NCBI GenBank assembly: GCA_001430745.1
Contig: KQ481997.1
Span: 856,560-868,393, forward strand
Reading direction: 5' to 3'
DNA length: 11,834 nt
Source of the DNA: Auxenochlorella pyrenoidosa
Lineage: Eukaryota; Chlorophyta; Trebouxiophyceae; Chlorellales; Chlorellaceae
Every line of letters begins with the position of its first letter. Position 1 is the stretch's first letter. The notes beneath the pieces were generated by a model. That model had not been told where the DNA came from. It ran no database searches and saw only the letters and a list, made by a program, of their open reading frames with translations. Both the position numbers and the translations under genes were made by a program. This document shows, piece after piece, positions 1 to 8,300 of the stretch.

Positions 1-12
1 TCGCCCCCACAG

Positions 13-1907
13 CTGCCCGACACCCTGCGCTCGCTGCGCAAGGAGGGCCAGCGCCTGGCTGCCGAGAAGGACAGGGAGCACCTGGTCACGGTGCCGGCCT
101 CGGCAGTGAAGCAAGGGGAGCTGCCCGGTGCCCCCGGCGGCGCCCCCGGCGGGGAGGCTGTATCCAAGACCACAGGCCCCGGTGAGGCCCCAAGGGTTGG
201 GCTGCCAGCGCATGCCTGCTGGGCAGGTTGCACGACGTCAGCGCAGTGATGCTCTGCCCAGGGCGCAGGTGGTCATTTCGCCCGAGCCCTGGGCCCTGCC
301 TGCAGTCTGACTGCATGCCCCTACTGAGTCCTACCCTGCCGCCCAAGCACCCGTCCTTGCGCCCCTCAGGAAACCCCTTCCCCGCCCCTTTTCACTCTGC
401 AGTTGGGGGCATGTTTGGCTCCGGGGTCAGCCCAGAAGAGGCCGGGGCCTCCCTGAGCCGCGCCGGCGAGCAGGTGGCAGGTGCCGGCGCCGTTGCTGGC
501 CCGGCCCCTGGCGTTGCAGGCGGCGAAGGCGCGACCAAGGCCGCGGGGCAGGGCATGTTTGGCTCCAGCGCGGGGCCGGAGGAGGCCGGCGGAGCCATCC
601 GCCGCTCAGCTGAGGAGGAGGCCGGCCCAGGGGCAGGCGGGAGCGGTGGCGCCACCAGTGGCGCGGCCGGCATTGGTGCGAGTGGCGAGGCCAAGGGCGA
701 GCGTGGCATGGGCGTGCCGCATGCCCACGCTGGCATGCCCGGGGGCAGCACCGGCGGGGAAGACGTGTCCAAGGAGGTGGGTTGCTTGCGTCGCATGAAT
801 CGCTTTTATTGTTGAGAGTGCATGATGAGCAAACTGCCCTGGCGTGAGGGAAGTGGCCGGCAGAATGCCGCATCCGCCCGCCCGCCAACCTGCCTCCCTG
901 ACCCCCATGGCATGGTCCGTTGACTCCTTCTCAGTCCCCATTCATTTGAAATGTTTAATTACTCTCATTCCCCTCCTCCCCTGATCTGCCCCTGCAGCGC
1001 CGCAGCTACGCGGTTCAGGTGCAGGAGGGCGGGCAGGAGGCTGGGCAGAGCTACGAGGCAGCCACCGGCGGCGGCCCTGCCGGGGGCGCCCGCACCGGCG
1101 GCGGCTCTGCTGGCCTGGCCCCCGAGGCAGTCAGCAAGGAGGTGGGAGCCCGCGTCTGCTGCCGCCGCTGCTGCCGGCGCTCTTGCTGGAAATCTCTCCT
1201 GATGATGACGCCCTGCCCCAGCTTGCTTGGGTGCAGCGACTGAAGATTTTGGGTGGGTGCCGTGGCAATTCACTGGCGGCCCAGCGGCATGCGCCCACAT
1301 GGGCCCTGACTCCTCGTTCCTGAGGCACGCAGTCTCAGCAACCAAGTAGAATTTCGAGAGCACAATGTATCATTTCTCTCCGCTCCCCTGGTGCAGCGCC
1401 GCGACTTTGCTGCCCAGGTCTACGCCGAGGGCGGCATGGAGCAGGGGGCGCCCTCCTTTGAGCGCGCCTCTGCCAGTGGCGCCACCGGCACCGCTGGCGG
1501 GGCCGCCGAGGGAGGGACGGGGCCGCGCAGCAGCGGGGCCACCAGCAAGGGTGAGGCAACAGCTTTTGGGCCGATTGCAGACAGGAGCGGAGGCAGACCG
1601 TGTTCTGCGATGATGCTCTCCTCGCGGCACAAGAGCCTGGGGTAATATGTTGGCCCCAGGGCCTGCCCGTGTCACCAGCCCAAAAATGTCTTGACCCGGC
1701 CCCTGGCCCCTTCTGTTCCATCCTCCATCAGGCATTTGCACCGGCGAGCCCACAATTGAGCCAGAGAGTGTTGAGGAGATGAAGCAGGCCGGCGAGGCCG
1801 CCATGCGCCGCCCCGGCGCCTCTGCCTCTGCCGAGCCCACCATCGAAGCCGAGAGCGCTGGGGAGATGGGGCAGGCGGGCGAGGCCGCCATGCGCCGCCC
1901 AACCTGA
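13..1907 (+). CDS. Gly/Ala-rich, modular repeat protein of unknown function (3' part; start lies left of window)
   Basis: Exons: 13-181, 403-776, 998-1141, 1397-1550, 1732-1907 (stop TGA 1905-1907), giving 338 visible residues. All introns are GT-AG and phases agree (1,0,0,1); the first acceptor is the CCCCCACAG ending at 12. The first exon is charged and probably helical (LPDTLRSLRKEGQRLAAEKD). Exon 2 is Gly/Ala/Glu-rich with two GMFGS...PEEAG modules 48 residues apart. Exons 3 and 4 both open with an RR-[SD]-[YF]-A-x-Q-V block, and several exons end near a VSK(E) motif, so exons look duplicated. Exon 5 carries two EPTIExES..EM.QAGEAAMRRP units. The composition is hydrophilic, low in aromatics and probably disordered, reminiscent of LEA-like proteins, but I recognise no named domain and assign no function. 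No membrane segment or signal peptide can be judged because the N-terminus is missing. It is convergent with the minus-strand gene ending at 2418. Confidence 0.72.
411..698 (+). repeat. Two degenerate 144-bp coding modules (GMFGS...PEEAG)
   Basis: The motif ATGTTTGGCTCC starts at 411 and again at 555, followed each time by a Pro-Glu-Glu-Ala-Gly codon run. The offset is 144 nt (48 codons), so the frame is preserved. The next exon (998-1141) is also exactly 144 nt, which may reflect the same module size or chance. The second module's right edge is approximate. Confidence 0.6.
1746..1904 (+). repeat. 87-bp in-frame tandem duplication at the 3' end of the modular gene
   Basis: Two units of 29 codons start at 1746 and 1833. 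Both encode E-P-T-I-E-x-E-S-x-x-E-M-x-Q-A-G-E-A-A-M-R-R-P. The unit length is a multiple of three, so the duplication lengthens the protein without a frameshift. The string GAGGCCGCCATGCGCCGCCC is identical in both copies, whereas the upstream halves differ at several positions. Confidence 0.85.
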
Positions 1908-2417
1908 GCAGCGGCTGGGCCTGCCGGGACTGCAGAAGCTGCCAGCCCAGCTTGCAGGCCGCTGGAGCAGCGCTCGTCAGCAATCAGGGGCGGGCGGGGG
2001 GCCTGCATGGAAACATGAAATAACATGCGCTCGTGTGTTGACATGCTGAGCAGGCGGCAGAGGTCATCTGCCGCCAAGTTGTGTGCTTGCCAATGCCTGG
2101 TGACTTGCGTGATCTGCTTGGTGTTTGATGTGTGTAAACTTGTACAGCTGGCAGCACAGCATGTGCTTACTTTGGCAAAAGTGGGTCAGGCTTGCATTTC
2201 TTGCCGGGAAAACTGAATGGTACATTGGCAGGCAGGCAGCATGCAAGAAAGAGGGCGCTGCAAACACTGTGTCTGAAGAGTGGGCGCGCCAGGCGTGGAG
2301 GTCCAAAAGTAGTGCTGATCGTGCCGCAACAAGCGAATGTGTACAGGAGGTGCCAGGGGTCAAGATGGCGGCCGGTGTGCACAGGCTCGCAAGCTGCAGC
2401 AAGGCAGGCGCGGCTCC
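1908..2417. other. Convergent intergenic region / two 3' UTRs
   Basis: No convincing gene lies here. It separates the stop of the left gene (1907) from the stop of the minus-strand gene (2418). Its composition is less GC-rich and richer in T and A than the flanking exons, as expected of 3' UTRs. ORFs in this stretch lack family motifs and are treated as chance. Confidence 0.6.
2133..2137 (+). promoter_or_regulatory. Putative TGTAA poly(A) signal
   Basis: TGTAA occurs about 226 nt after the left gene's stop codon. UGUAA is the established polyadenylation signal in chlorophyte algae, and the position is plausible for that gene's 3' end. A pentamer can occur by chance. Confidence 0.5.
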
Positions 2418-3365
2418 TCAGCCCACCGCGCCCACCACCAGCCGCAGCCGCTTGCGCAGGCGCAGCCGCGGCTGGAAAGCAGCATCCAGCTCGCGCATGG
2501 CGTGCTGCCAGTGGGGTGGCGTGGAGGCAGGCGGTGCTGTGGCAGGGCTCGCAAACCCCTCGTCCTCGCCATCAGCGCCAGGCCGTGGCCGTGGCGACAC
2601 GCTGCCTTGCCGCGCTGCCCCTGGCTGCGTCGCTGCCGCTGCAGCCAGCGCCAGGGCTGCGGGCTCTCCTGCTGGTGCCGTGTCCTTCTGGCGCTGCAGG
2701 CGCTGCCGTCGCCGCTTCTGCCGCTGCTTGCGGCTGAGCCGGTGCGGCGCCCGGCGGTTGCTGTTGGCCTCGATCTGCTGCACCACCTGCTCCACCGCCG
2801 CCCTGCGCTGGCTCTCCCGCAGGCTGCTCGCGGTGTCCAGGCTGCTGGCGGGTGCCAGGCTGCTGCTGCTGGGCGCCGCTGCGGCTGGTGCCCCTCCGGG
2901 TCGGCAGGCCGGCAGCGGGTGCGGCTGCTGCCACTGGCCTTGCCCGCCTGGGTGGCTGCCGCCGGCGGGCCCCAGCGCCGGCGGCGGCGGGCTGCCCCCC
3001 CGCAGCGCGGCGGCCACATCCTGCCGTGCCAGGAGATAGGCCAGGGAGTCTTGCAGGCACGCACTGACGGCTCTGTCAGCGTCGCTGCTGCCGTCATCTC
3101 CTGCTGCGACTACTGCCTCGGCTTCTGGCTTGCCTATCGCCTGTGCTGCAATCTCAGCTGCCACTGCCAGCAGCTGCGCCGGTCCTGGCTCAGAGTCGAC
3201 AATCGGAGATTCTACTTCTGCAGCAGCCCCACCAAGCACCGAAGCTGCCGGCTCTGGCACCGCCACGGTGATTCCCACTGATGGAGGCAGCAGGGGCGGC
3301 GGCGGCGGGAGTGGCAGCTCCTGCGCCCGACCAATCAGCTCTTCCAGGCCCTGCTTCTGAGCCAT
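2418..3365 (-). CDS. Hypothetical Ala/Pro-rich protein with a strongly basic, NLS-like segment
   Basis: A single open frame gives 315 residues, from ATG 3365-3363 (context CGCATGGCT) to TGA at 2420-2418. An in-frame ATG at 3470 would add 35 residues, but the downstream start has the better GC-rich ATGGC context and leaves room for a 5' UTR after the Nudix gene. Residues 1-17 are amphipathic (MAQKQGLEELIGRAQEL), then comes a Pro-rich run (18-28), an Ala/Glu/Val-rich region that may be helical (63-125), a low-complexity Ser/Ala/Pro linker, and a possible helix (181-200). Residues 211-228 are extremely basic (SRKQRQKRRRQRLQRQKD), resembling a nuclear or nucleolar targeting or RNA-binding segment. 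The C-terminus is again basic (300-308). No catalytic domain is visible; nuclear location is an inference. No intron was needed, although one could hide in the low-complexity parts. Confidence 0.6.
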   Translation of the reverse strand: MAQKQGLEELIGRAQELPLPPPPPLLPPSVGITVAVPEPAASVLGGAAAEVESPIVDSEPGPAQLLAVAAEIAAQAIGKPEAEAVVAAGDDGSSDADRAVSACLQDSLAYLLARQDVAAALRGGSPPPPALGPAGGSHPGGQGQWQQPHPLPACRPGGAPAAAAPSSSSLAPASSLDTASSLRESQRRAAVEQVVQQIEANSNRRAPHRLSRKQRQKRRRQRLQRQKDTAPAGEPAALALAAAAATQPGAARQGSVSPRPRPGADGEDEGFASPATAPPASTPPHWQHAMRELDAAFQPRLRLRKRLRLVVGAVG

Positions 3366-3541
3366 GCGGAGGCTGCTTGCAAAGCAGGGGTGCAGCTGCA
3401 CAGAAACAGGGGCGAGAGGGGTGAACGGGGGTTGCCTATGTGCATGGGGAGCGGGGCGAACCAGACTCATCGCAGACGCTCAAGGTCTTGTTTTACCGTT
3501 TTCGCACTGCACGCTTGCTTTGTCCATTGCAAACTCGTGCC
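3366..3541. other. Short tandem spacer between Nudix gene and minus-strand hypothetical gene
   Basis: About 176 bp separate the Nudix stop codon (3544-3542) from the proposed start of the next minus-strand gene (3365). The spacer must hold the 3' end of the former and the promoter/5' UTR of the latter. No TATA box or TGTAA signal was seen on the minus strand. Confidence 0.45.
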
Positions 3542-4949
3542 TTATACAACCGTCACGCGCACCAAAACGAACGCACGGCAGGCCTCCCGCTGCCGCCGCC
3601 AGGGGCCCACCTGGAAGCGCCTGCGCCCGCAGCGCAGCGCCGGCGGCGTGTCTGGGCCGCCGCACACCTGGGCATGGGTCTCCAAAAAGTAGCGGGGGGC
3701 GGCCACAGCCACGCACTCCAGCAGCGCGCGCAGCGGCACCCTGCAGGGGGGGGGGGGGCGTCGAGCTCTGCTCCGCTGCAGGCGGCGTGGCTGCCAACCC
3801 TGCCCTGAGCCTGGGCACTGCGGCCAGGACGCATCACCTGCATGAACCCTCCAGCAGCCTCCCCACCACTTCCTTGCTCTGTTGGCAATTGTGCGCCTGC
3901 CCTTTGCTCCGTACCAGTGCTCATCAACCCCACCCATCAACCCGCCGCCTGCAGTGGCAGGCGGCTCACCACGCAAAGGCAGACTTCTCGGCGCCGGGCA
4001 CCGCCCCGGTGGCGGCGTTCTGCTGCGTGGCCAGGCGGAACATGAGGGGCGCCACAAAGGGCAGCTGGGTGATGAAGAAGTGGTAGGCGCCGCGCTTGAG
4101 GGCGTGCACCACCTGCAACAAGGGGGAGGGCGGGCAGCGCGGTTGCGGGAGGGCAGCTGGGAGCTGAAAGTTGGCAGGCGCGATACTGGAGGCGCACAGC
4201 ACTTGGGCGTCAACAAAGAGGAAGAGACAGGAGACAGGAGACACAGGCAAACCGTCGGCTGCACAGCTCCCAAACCAGCTCCAAAAAGTGTGCTTACAAC
4301 AGCAAGCAGCGCACGCGAGCAGGCGCCGCGTCCGCCACCACTCGCCTTGACGGCCATGCCCGGCGCGTGCAGCCGCGCCTCCATGTCTGCCGCCGCCAGC
4401 GCCACGCTGGCGGCGTCCACCCCGGGCGCCCCAAACAGGCCCAGCGTCTCCTCTGCAAACTCCCGGGCAGCCGTGGCCTCGCTGTCGGCGTCGGCGGCCT
4501 CGCGGCAGCCGCCAAAGTCGCGCCACATGGTGCGCCACACCTTGCCCTGCTCAGTAGAGGGGATCAGCCATCAGGGCTTCAAGAAACCCCCCAAATAAGG
4601 GCCCACGGTGCCAGGATGTCTGCAGGCAGGCAAGCAGCTTGCAGCGCAGGTTCTGGAGCAGCCCGTGAGCAGCAACTGGCGGGCAGGTGATGCAGGGGCC
4701 ATGTACCCTACAGCGCATCAACGCTAGGTTTTCCCCGCTCAATGCTTAACGTTGATGCAAAGAACGCTGGGGAGGCGCCCAGCGCTTGAACAAAAGCATC
4801 ACAGGGCAGCACCCAGCTCGCACCTTTGGGCCCGTCTTGCAGGGCTCGCCCCCTAGCAGCACCACCACGGCGCCCTCATGCAGCGAGAACGGCAGCACTC
4901 CTGCCGCCTTGTGCTCGCTGCGAGCGCGGCTGCGTGTAAAGTAGGCCAT
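3542..4949 (-). CDS. Nudix hydrolase domain protein (four exons, variant Nudix box)
   Basis: Exons on the minus strand: 4949-4824, 4546-4346, 4112-3970, 3740-3542 (stop TAA), giving 222 residues. Phases match at every junction (0,0,2). The N-terminus reads MAYFTRSRARSEHKAAGVLP, and AAGVLPFSLHEGAVVVLLGGE looks like the first Nudix strands. Exon 2 supplies DFGG (52-55) and AAREFAEETLGLFG (68-81). This contains the REUxEE core (R70, E71, E74, E75), which in Nudix enzymes binds the catalytic Mg2+. The box departs from GX5EX7REUXEEXGU: there is one extra residue before R70 and two rather than one between EE and G78. Exon 3 (LKRGAYHFF...PFVAPLMFRL) and exon 4 (W-V-P-L) fit a Nudix C-terminal half. 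Intron 2 is GC-AG. The last 40 or so residues (from about 182) are Arg/Cys-rich and may include misread 3' sequence. The substrate cannot be told. CCCTGCAG just before the ATG could be an acceptor for an upstream exon. Confidence 0.78.
4344..4345 (-). other. GC splice donor of Nudix intron 2 (GC-AG intron 4345-4113)
   Basis: On the minus strand the exon ends TCAAG and the intron begins GCGAGT; the acceptor is TTGTTGCAG, with exon 3 starting at 4112. Apart from the C at +2, the donor fits the U1 consensus. It joins K109 to V110 in phase 0. The nearby GTGGTG would change phase. A weak in-phase GTCAAG six bases upstream could also work, deleting two residues. Confidence 0.65.
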
Positions 4950-5354
4950 GGGCTGCAGGGCGATCACACAAGTAGCTGCGGTGCGCCGTCTGCCGCCGGC
5001 GCCTCAAAGTGGAGGGCGCAGTTGGCTGCTGCGGCGTTCGAGCATTGACCCAGCGCCCAAAGAGCGCCCAAACGCGATCTTTGCAAGCGCTGTGGGGTGC
5101 GCGGGGCCAGGAAGAGGGCGCAAAGTACTCCAGGTTGTCAAGTGCAGGCGTCCTGGTGCCCACAATGCCTTGCAAGCGTGCCTCAAGCGCAAGCTTAGAT
5201 CACGAGCATGTGGCGACAACCTCGGAAGCAGGTGGGTGCTGTGGCCCAACAGCGCAGCACGGACCCAAGAAGAGGGAAAGGCTCGAGTGCATTGCAATCG
5301 GAATATTTGGGTGATCTGCACAGTATTGCGAGCGCTGTCAGGCGATTACCCGCA
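4950..5354. promoter_or_regulatory. Divergent promoter region between Nudix and CoA-transferase genes
   Basis: About 405 bp separate the two divergent start codons (4949 on -, 5355 on +), so both promoters and 5' UTRs must fit here. It contains two copies of AGCGCCCAAA at 5052-5061 and 5063-5072, 11 bp apart. No TATA box is evident. An in-frame ATG at 5208 could lengthen the CoA-transferase leader. Confidence 0.5.
5052..5072. repeat. Pair of AGCGCCCAAA direct repeats in the divergent promoter region
   Basis: Ten identical bases start at 5052 and 5063. The 11-bp spacing is close to one helical turn, which would place both on the same DNA face. This could be a paired factor-binding site, but no known motif is matched exactly and chance is possible in GC-rich DNA. 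Confidence 0.4.
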
Positions 5355-8300
5355 ATGCTTGCCGCTGGCGCCCCTCTCCTGCTGCGACAGGCTCTGCTTG
5401 GGCACTCTCTATCCCCTGCTCTGTGTGTGCTAAGCCGATGCAATATCCTGACATCTAGCAACGGAAAATGCGCGTTCAGCACCACCGCCGCTCGCCGCGA
5501 GGAGCAGCAGCCACAGGGAGCGGCGCCGCTGCCTCCTGCCAGTGGACCCCTTGTGGGGATCAAGGCAAGCTGGTTCCCTGAGAAATGCCTGTGGCTATGA
5601 TTCCAGATGCCATGCATGCAGGCTCTGTTGTGCAGTGCCCCTGTTGAGCGCATCATGCCTGCCACCCTGCGCCTCTCAGCATGCACGGGCCACGACCAAG
5701 CATGTGCAGCATTCACAGGAATGCTGAGGGAGAATTGCAGCCGCCAGACGTGATGGTGCACTACTCTCCACCCCCCCCCCCCCCCTCCCCCAATGGCTGC
5801 CGGCAGGTGCTGGACGTGGGCCAGGTGGTGGCCGGCAACTTCTGCGGCGGCCTGCTGGCGTACTTTGGCGCCGACGTCATCAAGGTGGGCGTGGGCAGCG
5901 GGCTCTGCTGCGCTGGCGCTGTGCAAGGACAGCCAACTGCGCCAGCCCCCTTGCTGCACCCTCCACCTCAAGGGCGTACGCTGCCCAAACGATGCTCCGC
6001 ACGCGGGGCAAACGCGTCTTCACTGCAACTGCGCTCCCTGCAGGTGGAGCCTCCCGGGCGAGGGGACGCGCTGCGCCACCTGCGGCTGGAGGACGGCGCC
6101 GGCACCTCCCTCTGGTGGCGCTCCTACGTGAGCCACCGGCCAGCCCGGTGGAGCAGGCGCGCCTTGAGCGACCAGCAGGAGCAACTGGGGGCAGCACCCG
6201 CTGGAGCAGGGGATGGGCGTGCCGTGCTTGCGTCGCGCATCTCGCCGCCCGCGCCGCCCGCCCACCAGCGGTTCTCCCCCCGACCCCCCAACCCCCTCCC
6301 CCGCAAAAAAAGAAACACCAACCCCCAACCCCCAACCCCCAACCCCCAACCCCCAACCCCCCCTCTTTTCAGGGCCGCAACCGGCGGTGCATCACGATCG
6401 ACCTGCACAACGCGGAGGGGCGCCAGGTGCTGCGCCAGCTGGCCGACCGCTGCGACGTGCTGGTGGAGAACTTCCGGCCGGGGGTCATGGAGAAGTGGCA
6501 GGTGGGTGGAACCGGGGCGGGGCGGGAGATGTTGGTGGCCAAAGGCATCCGGTGCTGCCGACTCTAGGGCAGGCAGTTGCGCCCCGCTCATGGAACTTCC
6601 GCCACCAGTGCCAGCAGAGGCCCCCGCGCTCCCTGGCGATTGCTCCCTGCAGCTGGGCCCCAAAGACCTGAAGCCTGAGCTGGTCTACACCCGCATCAGC
6701 GGCTACGGTGAGCTGCCCACTGGCCCCCCCTGGCTTTATGGTTTCAGCCCCGGCCGCCGCGCCGCTCCTTCAGTGTGCCACCCGCTGGCAGGCAGCCTTG
6801 AATGGTCTGCACAGCTGGCGCCCCCTCACCTTCCTGGATCTCTGCGCCGGCGCATGCTATGCAGGCCAGACCGGCCCACGCGCGCACCTGCCCGGCTACG
6901 CCAGCGTGTGCGAAGCATACGGCGGTTTCCGGTGCGCCGCTGCCGCGCTTGCCTGCACACCACCGAGCCGCGGACAAGGCCCCTGCTCCTGCCCAGCACC
7001 AGCAGGGGTCGGACCTGCTAGGATGCCGCTGCACCCCGCAGTTGCACGCACGCTAGCCCGCGGCGCGAGCCTCGCCCCCCCCCCCCCCACGCACGTCTCG
7101 CCCCCCACCCCCCCGCAGCTACATCAACGGTTTTGCCGACCGCCCCCCTGTGCGGCCCAACATCTCGCTGGGTGACTCCCTGGCCGGCCTGCACGCCGCG
7201 TTTGGCACTGTCATGGCGCTCCTGCACCGCTCGCGGCTGGGGGCCGGCGCCGCGGGCCAGGTCAGCGGCTGTCCTTTCGTTTGGGCGGAGGCAGGGCTGT
7301 ATGGGCGTTGGGCGTGGCCAAAGCAGCGCTGCGCCGTTGCCATGCTGAACGCCAGGCAGGAAGGGCTTGGCGGGTTAGGCCTGGCGGGCGCGTGCTGGTG
7401 AACGGCCTGGGCTGGGCTGAGCTGCCCGCACGCGTCAGCACGCCGCGCTCCCCCTATTTCTCCATGCTGCACGTTGCTGGGCTGCGCCCCGCCTCAATAA
7501 TGTGCCAGCGCCGCTGCACCTGCCCTGCTCCTCGTGGAACTCCTGTCCAGGTGGTGGATGCCTCCATCTTTGAGTACGCTTTGCCCCCCCACCCACTCCC
7601 CACCACCACCACCCCACCCCATGCCTCCTGTCCAGGTGGTGGACGCCTCCATCTCTGAGTCCATGTTCAACATGCTGGAGGGCTGCGTGTCTGGTGAGGG
7701 GCAGGCCCAGGGCCCTCACGTGCTTTGCGGGCCAGACCCGACCTGGCCTCCCCTGTGCCAGGCTGGCGGTTCCAGGACGCCGGGCGGCTGGCCCAGGCAT
7801 GGCAGCTCCCCCTGGCAGGCGCCCCCGGTCAGCCCCTCATGATGTGCCTGCAGGGCCGCGCCTCAGCTCTTCCGCCCTCGGCTGAGGCGCAGTCTCACAA
7901 AGCAGCACGCGTCTGCTGCCGCGTGTTTCGCCGCCCTCACGCGGCACCCCTGCTTCCCCGCTGCCCAGAGTATGCTGCCCAGGGGGTGGTGCGCCCCCCC
8001 AGCGGCTCCACCCTCACCGGCGTGGTCCCCAGCGGCACCTGGAAGGCCAAGGATGGCGTGTATGTAATCATCGGCGGCAACGGCAACTCGGGTGCGGGGG
8101 TTGGGACTGGGAGGGCTGTTCCAACAAATGGGCGGTGTGGGAGCAGCAGTCACGTGTGGGCGTGTGCGTGATCATCGGCGGCAACGGCAACTCGGGTGCG
8201 GAGGGCACCGGGAGTGGTGGAGGCAGGGCCGGGGGCAGGAGAAGGAGGGCTGTTCCGAACATTTGGTTGGTGTGGGCGCGGGTCGATGGCTGCCCAGGGA

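Noticed and set aside
2337..3281. Long plus-strand open frames opposite the minus-strand hypothetical gene
   Set aside because: They are Ala/Arg/Cys-rich frames of the GC-rich opposite strand with no motif, and the minus-strand frame has the more protein-like composition.
3366..3470. Upstream ATG at 3470 for the minus-strand hypothetical protein
   Set aside because: It would leave only about 70 bp after the Nudix stop for a 3' end and a promoter, and adds 35 residues without conserved character.
5004..5321. Minus-strand open frame of 105 residues, Arg-rich and transit-peptide-like
   Set aside because: It lies in the divergent promoter and the leader of the CoA-transferase. No phase-compatible donor was found that joins it convincingly to the Nudix start at 4949.
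5208..5354. Longer N-terminus for the CoA-transferase from the in-frame ATG at 5208
   Set aside because: It would put 49 residues, including acidic ones, before an otherwise typical mitochondrial leader. The ATG at 5355 gives the cleaner presequence. It remains possible as a longer isoform.
6020..6356. Minus-strand Gly/Trp-rich repetitive frames (GVGGWGLGV)
   Set aside because: They are translations of the intron heptamer array, not a coding gene.
6320..6363. True internal telomere or chromosome end
   Set aside because: Only six units are present, inside an intron of an intact gene, and the unit is not the usual algal or plant telomere motif.
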